From Halobacteriales archaeon (GTDB lineage Archaea; Halobacteriota; Halobacteria; Halobacteriales; Hikarchaeaceae), in the NCBI GenBank assembly GCA_029941175.1, contig JAPYRM010000016.1:1-12220 (forward strand): a stretch of DNA of 12,220 nt. Reading direction: 5' to 3'. The notes under the pieces are model-generated. The model was not told the DNA's origin. It saw only the letters and a list, made by a program, of their open reading frames with translations, and searched no databases. Shown here in pieces: positions 1 to 7,881 of this stretch. The position numbers and the translations under genes were made by a program. Each line of letters begins with the position of its first letter. The stretch's first letter is position 1.

Positions 1-277
1 CTTCAACAGCGTGGTTGATTATGTAAATGAACATGGATCCAAATTATTTCCAAAATTCAACCGTAATCACGTGGGTCACGGAATTGGAATTGATGTATAT
101 GACCACCCAACAATTTCTCCTGAGGCGGGCATTTTGAAATCTGGAATGGTTTTGTGTATAGAACCCCCTTACTATGAGCTAGGCACTGCTGGAATTCAAG
201 TAGAAGACGAAGTTCACATAACTCCCAAGGGAGTCAAACGCCTTTCCCACTGTGACCCCACTCTTTTAGTTCTATAA
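1..277 (+). CDS. M24 family metallopeptidase (Xaa-Pro aminopeptidase/dipeptidase type), 3' part only
   Basis: This is the C-terminal end of a 'pita-bread' fold peptidase. The reading frame is open from base 2, so the gene starts outside the window and only about 91 residues are visible. The family uses two metal ions to remove the N-terminal residue before proline or to split Xaa-Pro dipeptides. Visible signatures are HVGHGIGIDVYDHP, with the metal-ligand histidine codon at 77-79, a glutamate in CIEPPYY at 161-163, and a second glutamate in the QVEDEVHIT segment at 203-205. These match the order of the last three metal ligands of M24 enzymes. The aspartate ligands lie upstream and cannot be checked. 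The protein probably acts in the cytoplasm in peptide turnover. It converges on the threonine-synthase-like gene with only 19 bases between the stop codons. The exact substrate cannot be read; a creatinase-like member is the main alternative. Confidence 0.85.
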   Translation, partial: FNSVVDYVNEHGSKLFPKFNRNHVGHGIGIDVYDHPTISPEAGILKSGMVLCIEPPYYELGTAGIQVEDEVHITPKGVKRLSHCDPTLLVL

Positions 278-296
278 TTTTATATTGTTATTTCTT
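278..296 (+). terminator. T-rich putative terminator after the M24 gene
   Basis: The 19 bases between the two convergent stop codons are mostly T on the + strand. T-rich stretches without a hairpin are the usual archaeal termination signal. No equivalent T-run serves the minus-strand gene here. Confidence 0.35.
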
Positions 297-1532
297 CTAT
301 ATATATTTCAAAATCGATTCTATTTTTGAATCTACTACCGGAACGTTTTCTATCCTCTCTCCTGTCATCTTAGTATCTTTCAACCCACTCGAAGTCGATA
401 TAGATACAACAGTTTCCCCCTCTTTGAGTTCTCCTTCTTCTTTAAGACGTTCAATTCCTAGAACAGAAGCAACCGCGGCAGCTTCTGAATAAATTCCCAC
501 TTTCCTTCCCACTATCTGCTGCAATTCCCGGATTTCTTCATCGTTTGACACAACGGCCAATCCATTCGATTCCCGTAATGCAGCCAAACCTTGGTACGTA
601 CTAATGCTAGCTCCAATAGAAAATGCTATCGTCGATCCCATCTCTACAGATTCCATTATATGTCCCCCTGTTTCTAGCGTTTTTTTCAGAGGACCAAATG
701 GCTCTACAGCAACCATTCTCGGCAACTTGTCTATCAATTCCAATTCATACAAATCTTTGAATCCTCGCCAAATTCCACTCAATCCGTCTCCATAGGCTGT
801 GGGCTGAACAACCCACTCTGGAACGTCCCATTCCAACTGAGCACAAATTTCATATGCGATTGTTTTGTATCCCTCTATTCCATAAAAATTGCTCCCAACC
901 GGAGGGTCCATATAATTTCCAGTTGGATACCACTGAAATTTCTCAATACATTCTTTCATCAACACCCAACGATCTTTTGGCTCTCTCGTAGCTAAAATTT
1001 TTGCCCCGTATGCCCCCATTTGAATTTTCATCGTTTCCGGAACCGACTCCAAAGTAAAAACTACACTCCCCAAACCTGCTCTACCCGCATATGCAGCAGT
1101 AGATGCACCATGATTACCTGTAGATGCAATTGTTATCTTCGCTGCACCAATCTCAACAGCTTTGGACACTGCTACAGAACAAAGACGGTCTTTAAACGAC
1201 CATGTTGGGTTTTGACTTTCATCTTTAATATATAATTTTATACCTTCTCTTTCTACCAAAGTGGGACACTCTATCAAGGGAGTTCCTCCTTCTCCCAATG
1301 TCACTGCATATTTGATATCAACAGGAAGGAGCTCTGAACATGACCATACGCTGCTGAAATTTTCAAACGAGTTCCGAGAAATTATTTTTGAAAGTGCATC
1401 ATAATCATATATTGGCACCACATTTGACACAAATTTTTTAGTTTTACAACTAGGACATCCCTCAAACATAGGACGATCTGCATATTCTTCTCCACAGAAT
1501 ACGCATTTCAATCCAGTCACATACGTTGTCAT
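297..1532 (-). CDS. Threonine-synthase-like PLP-dependent enzyme
   Basis: A 411-residue fold-type II PLP enzyme of the threonine synthase family. An N-terminal zinc ribbon has cysteine pairs at 10/13 and 26/29, as in many archaeal threonine synthases. The GEGGTPL motif is at 80-86, the PLP Schiff-base lysine is probably K114 in NPTWSFKDR, STGNHGAS follows at 137-144, and a phosphate-binding loop AYGDGLSG lies near 247-253. True threonine synthase (O-phosphohomoserine to threonine) usually reads NPTGSFKDRG. Here W111 and L117 replace those glycines, and STGNHG recalls threonine dehydratases. The substrate may therefore differ. The start is firm: ATG overlaps the stop of the upstream LLM gene by one base (TAATG), and a GAGGT element lies about 15 nt upstream of it. 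It is the last gene of the run, directly behind two F420-type enzymes, which is odd for plain threonine synthesis. The enzyme class is sure; the reaction is not. Confidence 0.85.
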   Translation of the reverse strand: MTTYVTGLKCVFCGEEYADRPMFEGCPSCKTKKFVSNVVPIYDYDALSKIISRNSFENFSSVWSCSELLPVDIKYAVTLGEGGTPLIECPTLVEREGIKLYIKDESQNPTWSFKDRLCSVAVSKAVEIGAAKITIASTGNHGASTAAYAGRAGLGSVVFTLESVPETMKIQMGAYGAKILATREPKDRWVLMKECIEKFQWYPTGNYMDPPVGSNFYGIEGYKTIAYEICAQLEWDVPEWVVQPTAYGDGLSGIWRGFKDLYELELIDKLPRMVAVEPFGPLKKTLETGGHIMESVEMGSTIAFSIGASISTYQGLAALRESNGLAVVSNDEEIRELQQIVGRKVGIYSEAAAVASVLGIERLKEEGELKEGETVVSISTSSGLKDTKMTGERIENVPVVDSKIESILKYI

Positions 1533-2539
1533 TAGAAACTTTGTATGACCTCTTCTGAAAATATTCTCATTTGATCAATTAGTTTCTCTACACTATTTGC
1601 AGCAAAAATAATTGCGGGAAAGTGCGTTACGTCCACTTTTTGATATTCTTCCAATGCCTCGATTATCCTCTCTGGGTTCCCAATAAGATTCGCCTGTATG
1701 ATCTTTTCCATCGATTGATCTTTCAACGTTGAATTTGACAACGATCTCAAATGTTCGTATACTTGCGATTTCTTAAAAGCACGAATGGCCTCATTTTGAT
1801 TTTTACCTATGCAACACACAAGCTGAGGCGCGATATCAATATCTCTCGGAGATCTTCCATGTCTCTCACATAATGTTTCCAATCTCTCTCTACTTTTTCC
1901 GATTTCTTCTGGAGTCAGTCCTGCAGGCTCCCAACCATCTCCCCATTTCACTGCACGTTCTAGATTATTCATGTGATTCCCCCCAATGTACATGGGAAAT
2001 GGTTCTTGTAATGGTTTTGGACAGAGGTCCACCCCCTCGATATTTATGTGTTTTCCTCTATAGCTAGTTTCTCCTTTTAATAACATCGAAAGTACCTCTG
2101 TATATTCATCCATGATATCTCCCCTCCTAGCATTTTTTTGTGGGTACACCGCTTCAAATTCCTCCCGGTAAGCACCAACCCCCACTCCAAGTATTAGACG
2201 CCCCCCGGATAGTTGATCTAGCGTAGCCGCTTGTTTGGCAACCCATATTGGTTCTCGGAAGGGCAACACGGTTACTGCTGTATTAAATCTTAATATTTCT
2301 GTTTTTGCAGCCAAATATGAAAATGTCTCAAAAATTTCGTAATATCTTGGGGGATTTTTCCAGGATTTTTTCACATACTCTTGAGTTACTATGTGATCAT
2401 TTCCTCCAATAGAATCAAACCCACCATCTTCTGCCTCCTGTGCAATCTGATATAGATCTTCTGGATCGCAAAATGGGACTGGATACATCATTCCTTCCAT
2501 GCCAGTTGGAAATCCCACTCCAAATTTAATAGCTGACAT
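1532..2539 (-). CDS. LLM class F420-dependent oxidoreductase
   Basis: A 335-residue luciferase-like TIM-barrel protein of the F420-dependent branch. Signatures are the N-terminal strand IKFGVGFP, the block around 90-122 ending in SGGRLILGVGVG, and MYIGGN near 183-188 followed by AVKWGDGWEP. The family transfers hydride between F420 and an organic substrate; here the substrate cannot be inferred. The ATG at 2539 is preferred over a GTG at 2554. The encoded MSAIKFG is a normal family start, there is only one base between the preceding stop and this ATG, and a GGTGAG ribosome binding site lies 10 nt upstream. The GTG alternative would sit inside that site. The gene is coupled at both ends: 1-nt gap upstream, 1-nt overlap with the PLP-enzyme gene downstream. 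It is probably cytoplasmic and co-expressed with both neighbours. Confidence 0.85.
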   Translation of the reverse strand: MSAIKFGVGFPTGMEGMMYPVPFCDPEDLYQIAQEAEDGGFDSIGGNDHIVTQEYVKKSWKNPPRYYEIFETFSYLAAKTEILRFNTAVTVLPFREPIWVAKQAATLDQLSGGRLILGVGVGAYREEFEAVYPQKNARRGDIMDEYTEVLSMLLKGETSYRGKHINIEGVDLCPKPLQEPFPMYIGGNHMNNLERAVKWGDGWEPAGLTPEEIGKSRERLETLCERHGRSPRDIDIAPQLVCCIGKNQNEAIRAFKKSQVYEHLRSLSNSTLKDQSMEKIIQANLIGNPERIIEALEEYQKVDVTHFPAIIFAANSVEKLIDQMRIFSEEVIQSF

Positions 2540-2540
2540 G

Positions 2541-3551
2541 TTATTTGATCTCACCTATCACTTCTTCAGAAAATTTTTCTATTATTTCTTGGGTATCGTA
2601 TGCTCTATTTTCAAAAGGAAGGCCAGCTATATGTTTTACTCCCGACCCAATTAATTTTTCCATATGTGAAAGACACTCCTCAGCAGTCCCCACAATAGCA
2701 AATTGTTCCACTATTTCCTCTGTTAATCCTTTTCTAATTTCTTTTAATTCTAACATATTAATATTCTCTATTCGCTTTACAACCTCGGCATCTTTTTTTG
2801 GAATCCCAATGGCTTCCAAAGTTTTCAATGGAACTGCTTTCACTATTCGAGCAATTATATCCACAACAGAATCTAATGCTGTATCTCTATCATCTGCAAT
2901 TGATAGAAACGCCCAACATATAATGTCTAAATTCTCCGAATTTATCTCTGAATATTCCATCCCCTTTTGAATATGTTTCTTCGCATATTCCATTCCAGAA
3001 ACAGAAGCCAATCCCGCACCAGCAATCACTCCGTCTCCCATTTTACCTGCCAAAGATAAAATTTTTGGACCTCTCCCTGCAATATAAATTGGGATCTTTT
3101 TCTTCGAAACAAAATTTAGTCTGGCATTTTCCATAGAAAAAACACCAGCTTCCGTTGTAACATTTTTTTCTTCCATTAAATCCCTAATGGCTCTCGTTGC
3201 AGAACTCACCGTTTCAATGGGATGGGTTTGTGAAATTCCAAGTTGGTCGAGAACCATGGGCGATCCGGCACCTAACCCTAATATGGCTCTCCCATCTGAT
3301 ATTTCTGATATAGTGGAAATAGCGGCAGCCGTTAATGCTGGATGTCTTGTATACGGATTTGTTACTCCTGTTCCAATGCCAATTCTGCTGGTAACATTAG
3401 CCACAATCGCCAATTGGGCATATGTATTTTTGTACAACCTTTCATCCGCAATAAAGAGATTTTTGTAGCTTTTGTCATTATCAACTGTTTTTGCTATCCC
3501 TGCCAATTCGTTTGGATCATACTCATTTAATAACCCGACACTAAATCTCAT
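2541..3551 (-). CDS. Mer-like F420-dependent methylenetetrahydromethanopterin reductase family protein
   Basis: A 336-residue LLM-fold enzyme resembling Mer, which in methanogens reduces methylene- to methyl-tetrahydromethanopterin with F420H2. Mer-like features include the start MRFSVGLLNEYDPNEL, GTGVTNPYTRHPALTAAA (60-77, a close counterpart of the Mer segment at the F420 site), SDGRAILGLGAG (85-96), the PIYIAGRGP strand, KMGDGVIAGAG, and a C-terminal FAIVGTAEE motif. Length is in the usual Mer range. It is the first gene of the tight Mer-like/LLM/PLP cassette and lies 68 nt behind the site-2 protease stop, so it may have its own promoter; none is convincing at leaderless distance. A true C1 role (methyl supply, for example for methionine) is plausible. 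Another F420 reductase activity remains possible, because LLM paralogues are hard to separate by eye. Confidence 0.75.
   Translation of the reverse strand: MRFSVGLLNEYDPNELAGIAKTVDNDKSYKNLFIADERLYKNTYAQLAIVANVTSRIGIGTGVTNPYTRHPALTAAAISTISEISDGRAILGLGAGSPMVLDQLGISQTHPIETVSSATRAIRDLMEEKNVTTEAGVFSMENARLNFVSKKKIPIYIAGRGPKILSLAGKMGDGVIAGAGLASVSGMEYAKKHIQKGMEYSEINSENLDIICWAFLSIADDRDTALDSVVDIIARIVKAVPLKTLEAIGIPKKDAEVVKRIENINMLELKEIRKGLTEEIVEQFAIVGTAEECLSHMEKLIGSGVKHIAGLPFENRAYDTQEIIEKFSEEVIGEIK
2550..2555 (-). promoter_or_regulatory. Shine-Dalgarno GGTGAG that fixes the LLM start
   Basis: On the minus strand GGTGAG matches the archaeal anti-SD complement GGTGA. It stands 10 nt before the ATG at 2539, inside the last codons of the Mer-like gene. 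It supports the ATG over the upstream GTG and implies coupled translation. Confidence 0.5.
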
Positions 3552-3619
3552 TACTCTACTTAATTATCTCCCGGCAACAGACAAAAACTATTCCTCTATT
3601 TGAATTAATCTTCTAATCT

Positions 3620-5407
3620 TCACCCAGAAAGCAAAGATGGACCAAAAATAGCAACTACAAGGCACATAACCATCATCACACTAACTCCTCCACACACAAA
3701 ATTAACCACCTGTAGTTGTTTTTTCTTTGATAGCCTAGAGGTCACTATCTCTACATACTTTCGTAGAATATGTCCTCCATCTAGTGGGACTGTAGGTATG
3801 CAATTAAATAGACCCAAATTGAAATTTACCCAACCCGTCCAAAAAAGAATGTTTGCCAACTTAAATATAACCCAATCTATCTCTTTTAATGAATTCTCCA
3901 CCGAATAAAAATTCGTATTATCAGCCGTGAATCCTGCAAAATTAAACGACAAATTGGCACTAACGACACTTATTACTGGCAATTGCAAAGCAAGCATCAC
4001 TCTTGAACCAAAAGAAACCTTTTCACTATTTGCCACCACCCCGTCCCCTCCCCCTAACATCTGCAAGTAAACTTCTGCCGGATATTCTACTATTCCCACG
4101 TCATCAAACTCAATCCCACTGACCCCTTCTGAAGAAATCACGCCCAAAAAACCAGACTCTATTTGGGCATTCGGATGCTCCCCCAATTGAACTTTTTGTT
4201 TCGATTTTATCCATCTGTTATCACTTTCTAGACGCTCATAATACTCTATCTCCACAGCCGTTCTCGGAGTGCTTTCTTTCAAAAAACCTGTAAGACCATC
4301 GCTATCTACCACTCGAACCCCGTTGATACCCGTCACCACTATGTGACCGAGTGGTGGCCATTGAGTTTTATCATCTTCCATCCAAGGTCCCCCCTCTACA
4401 AGATTTACCAACGCACCCATGGGAATTCTCTGTGCCTCTTCATTTCCTATTTGAACTAGCACGACATCTTTAGCCCTGATTAATTCCTTCAACCCACCCA
4501 CCGTTTGTACTTCTACTCCTTCAACCACCAAATCATTCCCATATCCTATCACCATCTCTCTATGTTTGTATGGCCCATTACTGCTCATGCCAACTATACC
4601 AATTCTACGATCCATGGCCACCATCTGAATTTCATCCGAGCCCTTTCTCTCAACTACCCAGTTTTCGAATAGTATCCCTTTTTCAGTACCTACTATCCGG
4701 TCACCATCTAAAATACCAGCCTGTTCTGCTGGAGAGCCTGAGAATACTCCTCCAACTGCTATTCCTTGTTCTATCCCAATTCCTCCCGAAATTGGACCAA
4801 ACAATAACAAAAAACAGACCAACGCAACGAAAAAATTATTTGCAACCCCCCCTGAAAACATTCTCATCTGACCCGTTCTCTTTGCTTTTTTTATACTATC
4901 TTCATCCGGCTCTACAAATGCCCCTATTGGAAGAATCGCAAATAGTGCAAATCCCATTGTTTTAACTTTTATATTTTCCACTCTGCACATTATCCCATGG
5001 CCACCTTCGTGAACAACCAACCCTACTATTAGCCCCAAAAATATCTCTACAGCAACTTCCCATGGAAGAAATTCATTAATACCTGGAATTATGAGCATAT
5101 TCTTAGGCTGACTAAATGCAGTGGGCGTTGGGTTCTGTATTACCATTGAAGCAGAAGATATCAGCAGTAAAAACGTAGCTATCATCACCAAACTCGCAAC
5201 AAATACTCCTACATTTCCCCATATTTTCCAAAAACGTTTAGGTGATGCTAGTTTTTCCAACAAACTCCTCCCCCTTTCCGTATGAATAGTATGTATTGGC
5301 CCTTGAGATCTAATGTACTTTGGAATAATTCCTCTACGTTCCAGCCATTTTATCCCAATTGAATAAACCAGAATCCCCCATATAATGGCCCAAATGGAAT
5401 ATTCCAT
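3620..5407 (-). CDS. Site-2 protease (M50) with PDZ-type insert
   Basis: A 595-residue polytopic membrane zinc protease performing intramembrane cleavage. The zinc motif HEGGH is at 133-137 in a hydrophobic segment (117-139), SGGVANN is near 185-191, and the second catalytic motif PLDGGHIL has its aspartate at 543. Other likely membrane segments are near 4-20, 66-88, 150-166, 187-205, 470-490, 515-535 and 565-590. Between the two motifs lies a soluble region of about 260 residues. A PDZ-like GSPAEQAGILDGDRIVG stretch at 224-240 and a second PDZ-like segment around 355-385 (GHIVVTGINGVRV) probably gate substrate access. Only 7 nt separate it from the LysRS stop, so it is very likely in the pyrH-lysK operon; I recall this association in haloarchaea. 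Substrates, perhaps membrane-tethered regulators or signal-peptide remnants, are unknown. Confidence 0.88.
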   Translation of the reverse strand: MEYSIWAIIWGILVYSIGIKWLERRGIIPKYIRSQGPIHTIHTERGRSLLEKLASPKRFWKIWGNVGVFVASLVMIATFLLLISSASMVIQNPTPTAFSQPKNMLIIPGINEFLPWEVAVEIFLGLIVGLVVHEGGHGIMCRVENIKVKTMGFALFAILPIGAFVEPDEDSIKKAKRTGQMRMFSGGVANNFFVALVCFLLLFGPISGGIGIEQGIAVGGVFSGSPAEQAGILDGDRIVGTEKGILFENWVVERKGSDEIQMVAMDRRIGIVGMSSNGPYKHREMVIGYGNDLVVEGVEVQTVGGLKELIRAKDVVLVQIGNEEAQRIPMGALVNLVEGGPWMEDDKTQWPPLGHIVVTGINGVRVVDSDGLTGFLKESTPRTAVEIEYYERLESDNRWIKSKQKVQLGEHPNAQIESGFLGVISSEGVSGIEFDDVGIVEYPAEVYLQMLGGGDGVVANSEKVSFGSRVMLALQLPVISVVSANLSFNFAGFTADNTNFYSVENSLKEIDWVIFKLANILFWTGWVNFNLGLFNCIPTVPLDGGHILRKYVEIVTSRLSKKKQLQVVNFVCGGVSVMMVMCLVVAIFGPSLLSG

Positions 5408-5414
5408 GAATCGT

Positions 5415-7070
5415 TTATTCCTCTCTCCGCAAACGTTTCACTATAAATTCTCGATCGAGAGATGCTAGTAGCGGTCCCAATCTTGGTCCCCGATCCTGAG
5501 AAAATAGCAGTTTATAATTAACTTTGAAAAATTGACCCAACCCGATCCCATTACTTTTCGCAATTTCATAAATCCTTTCCTGAATTTCTGCCCCATCGTG
5601 TCCCTCTTCTACAAAACAAGCCAATTCTTCCAAAGCCCGTTTTATCTTTTCACTTATCTCTATGTCTGGAATTTCTCCAAAAATATGATAGTTATACTCA
5701 TTTTGATGAACCTCGGCCCATCTTCTCCCCTTTTGCACCCGTTCAATTGCCAAAAAAGTAACCCATTCTGGCATTTCTAAGTCAATCAACCCTTGCCGTA
5801 TTGCCATGTCAATTTGCAAACTACTATCATTGGTCATTCCTAAAACTGCAGCAAGTCTATACGGTATTCTCCGCCGCAGTTTAAATTCTTCAAGATCTTC
5901 TTTCTCTATCCATTTCTTCGCCGTCCCCCGTATTATTATGGGATATATCTCTGTAGGAACAACTTGAGCCGTTTTCTGAACATTTTCTTTGTAATGTGCC
6001 CGTTCAAATCCATCGAATTCATCAACTAGCGTATCTATCTTTTCAAGATCAAGATCTCTTTGTTTATTTGGATTCTTCGCAAAAAAATAACGTACTATTT
6101 CTGGTTCAACCAATTCAAACATATCTCCCACCGTAACGATGTTTCCTTTGGAAGAGGAAAGGGCCTTTCCACCTAACGTAAACCATTCATATACCATCGG
6201 AACTGGGGGTTCTATCTCAAATATTTTCCTAGCAATTTCCTGACCACTAGGCCATGAGCCCTCTGCATGATCCTTCCCAAATGGTTCAAAATCAATTTTT
6301 AATATTTTCCAATCAGCAGGCCATTCAAATCTCCAAGAAAGTTTCCCCTCTCTGAATGTCGCAACTCCCTTGTGCCCACAGCCACTTACTCTGACTCCTT
6401 CTGCATCTGCAAAACCTTCGCATTCGTACTCTACCAACTCTAAATCCATATTCACTTTTTTCACACCGGTTGTTAACTTACGGCACTTCTCACATTGGGG
6501 TATGAACGGAACGTAGTCTTTTGATACATTTTTTTGATATTTATTGAGGATTTCACGAGTAAGTGGTAAATCCTGTAGCGCCTCCCGAATCACTCCTTCA
6601 AACATACCTTCATTGTACATGTCTGTCGTCGAAATGAATTCTACTGGGACACCTATCATCTCCGTACTTTCTCGCAATAGCGCTGTGAAATGATCTCCAT
6701 ATGATTTATACTCACTATTAAATGGATTTGGGATTTCTGAATATGGAACGCCCAAATTTTCTCCTAGTGCTTTTGCATCTATATCTTTCAAACTAACTAG
6801 ATCCCAGTTTTCATCAGTTAAGACGTTTGGAAGTTTTCTCAGAGCATCTTTGTCATCCGATGTAAATATTTGCCGTACTTCATATCCCCGATTCCTTAAC
6901 ATTTCTGCCACATAATATCCTCTCATTATCTCGTTTAAATGTCCCAAGTGAGGAGAACCAGAGGGCGATACTGCCCCTTTTATTACTATGGGCTCTGTCG
7001 GTTCTCTAGATTCTATCTCATCTGCAATTTTTTCTGCCCAGAATCTTCGATCAGCTTCTTTATTCATCAT
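5415..7070 (-). CDS. lysK: Lysyl-tRNA synthetase, class I
   Basis: A 551-residue class I LysRS, the archaeal type unrelated to class II LysS, which charges tRNA-Lys in the cytoplasm. The HIGH signature is HLGHL at 41-45 within SPSGSPHLGHLNE, and the KMSKS counterpart is ALSSSKGN at 303-310. A zinc-binding insertion has CEKC at 193-196 and further cysteines near 217 and 231 (CGH). GKDHAEGSWPSGQEI near 265-279 matches the family's conserved block. Length agrees with archaeal members. The start is one of two adjacent ATG codons, 12 nt after the pyrH stop; a weak GTTGAT element precedes it. It sits between pyrH and the PDZ site-2 protease and is very likely co-transcribed with both. The sequence resembles haloarchaeal LysRS but without its acidic surface enrichment. 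Confidence 0.96.
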   Translation of the reverse strand: MMNKEADRRFWAEKIADEIESREPTEPIVIKGAVSPSGSPHLGHLNEIMRGYYVAEMLRNRGYEVRQIFTSDDKDALRKLPNVLTDENWDLVSLKDIDAKALGENLGVPYSEIPNPFNSEYKSYGDHFTALLRESTEMIGVPVEFISTTDMYNEGMFEGVIREALQDLPLTREILNKYQKNVSKDYVPFIPQCEKCRKLTTGVKKVNMDLELVEYECEGFADAEGVRVSGCGHKGVATFREGKLSWRFEWPADWKILKIDFEPFGKDHAEGSWPSGQEIARKIFEIEPPVPMVYEWFTLGGKALSSSKGNIVTVGDMFELVEPEIVRYFFAKNPNKQRDLDLEKIDTLVDEFDGFERAHYKENVQKTAQVVPTEIYPIIIRGTAKKWIEKEDLEEFKLRRRIPYRLAAVLGMTNDSSLQIDMAIRQGLIDLEMPEWVTFLAIERVQKGRRWAEVHQNEYNYHIFGEIPDIEISEKIKRALEELACFVEEGHDGAEIQERIYEIAKSNGIGLGQFFKVNYKLLFSQDRGPRLGPLLASLDREFIVKRLRREE

Positions 7071-7082
7071 CGAATATCAACA

Positions 7083-7772
7083 TCATTTCGCATCCGAATT
7101 AATGACAGTACCCTTATACTCGCCATGAAGCACAGCGTTTACTACATTCTTGGGATTTGACCCATCAATTACAATAGTTTTGATACCAGACCGCTCAATC
7201 AACTTTGAAGCCAATAAATCAACTGGGGCCGGATTCCCTGCTATCATTTCCATACTGGAAATTATCTCTACTAATTCTCCTGGAGATAATTCATCGAATC
7301 TAATTGCCTTTGGATTCAATTTTGGATCCGAATCGTACACTCCATCCACACTAGTCGCATATATTAGTAGATCTGCATCAGTATATTCCGCTAGCGCCGC
7401 CCCAACCGCATCTGTGGTTTGTCCGGGGGCCACTCCTCCCATTACTACCATCCCTTCTTGATGAAGCATCTGCTTGGCAGATTCATAATCTTTAGGGGGA
7501 AGCTGTCCAAATTTGTGATCTATCCCCAACATTAGTAATTGGGCATTAACTCTTGTAATCGCTATTCCCATCTGGTCCAATTCACTCTCATTAGAACCAA
7601 ATTCTCTTGCAATTTCAATATAATCTCTTGCAATCTTTCCCCCTCCTACAACTATCCCCACCGAATTCCCTTCTGCTATAATTTGGTCCACTACTTCTGC
7701 ATATTCTTCAATCCTATCTTTGGATAATCCCGGGACCAGAACACTTCCACCAATCGAAATCACTATCCTCAT
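7083..7772 (-). CDS. pyrH: UMP kinase (archaeal PyrH type)
   Basis: A 229-residue amino-acid-kinase-fold enzyme that phosphorylates UMP to UDP with ATP in pyrimidine nucleotide synthesis. Visible motifs are SIGGSV at 6-11, VVGGGKIARDY at 41-51, GVAPGQTTDAV at 113-123 and TSVDGVYDSDP at 140-150, all typical of archaeal PyrH. The start is placed at the ATG encoding MRIVISIGG, the standard family start. An in-frame TTG two codons upstream is possible but less likely, because a TATA-like element lies about 29 nt before the ATG. It is the first gene of the minus-strand run and is followed after 12 nt by lysK. It diverges from the MoaE fusion gene across roughly 110 bases. Confidence 0.95.
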   Translation of the reverse strand: MRIVISIGGSVLVPGLSKDRIEEYAEVVDQIIAEGNSVGIVVGGGKIARDYIEIAREFGSNESELDQMGIAITRVNAQLLMLGIDHKFGQLPPKDYESAKQMLHQEGMVVMGGVAPGQTTDAVGAALAEYTDADLLIYATSVDGVYDSDPKLNPKAIRFDELSPGELVEIISSMEMIAGNPAPVDLLASKLIERSGIKTIVIDGSNPKNVVNAVLHGEYKGTVINSDAK

Positions 7773-7796
7773 TATCAAATTTGAAAGCCTTTAAGA

Positions 7797-7805
7797 GATA
7801 TATCC
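7797..7805 (-). promoter_or_regulatory. TATA box for pyrH operon
   Basis: On the minus strand the sequence GGATATATC is centred about 29 nt before the pyrH ATG. That is the spacing expected for a leaderless archaeal transcript. It would drive at least pyrH-lysK-S2P, and perhaps the trio behind them. Confidence 0.5.
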
Positions 7806-7848
7806 TTTCCCTTCTCTAAGTACCGACCGCATTCGTATCATAGTCGAT

Positions 7849-7857
7849 GAATACAAG
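7849..7857 (+). promoter_or_regulatory. Weak TATA-like element for the MoaE fusion gene
   Basis: GAATACAAG is centred about 29 nt upstream of the ATG at 7882. The match to a TATA box is weak, but the distance fits a leaderless start. A pyrimidine-rich stretch lies between it and the start codon. Confidence 0.25.
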
Positions 7858-7881
7858 TCTTTTCTTTTCCTTTATCCCTAC

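Noticed and set aside
2545..2970. 141-codon + strand ORF inside the Mer-like gene
   Set aside because: It is an antisense shadow in a well-supported coding gene.
4570..4965. 131-codon + strand ORF inside the PDZ site-2 protease
   Set aside because: It is an antisense shadow with leucine/phenylalanine-rich low-complexity sequence.
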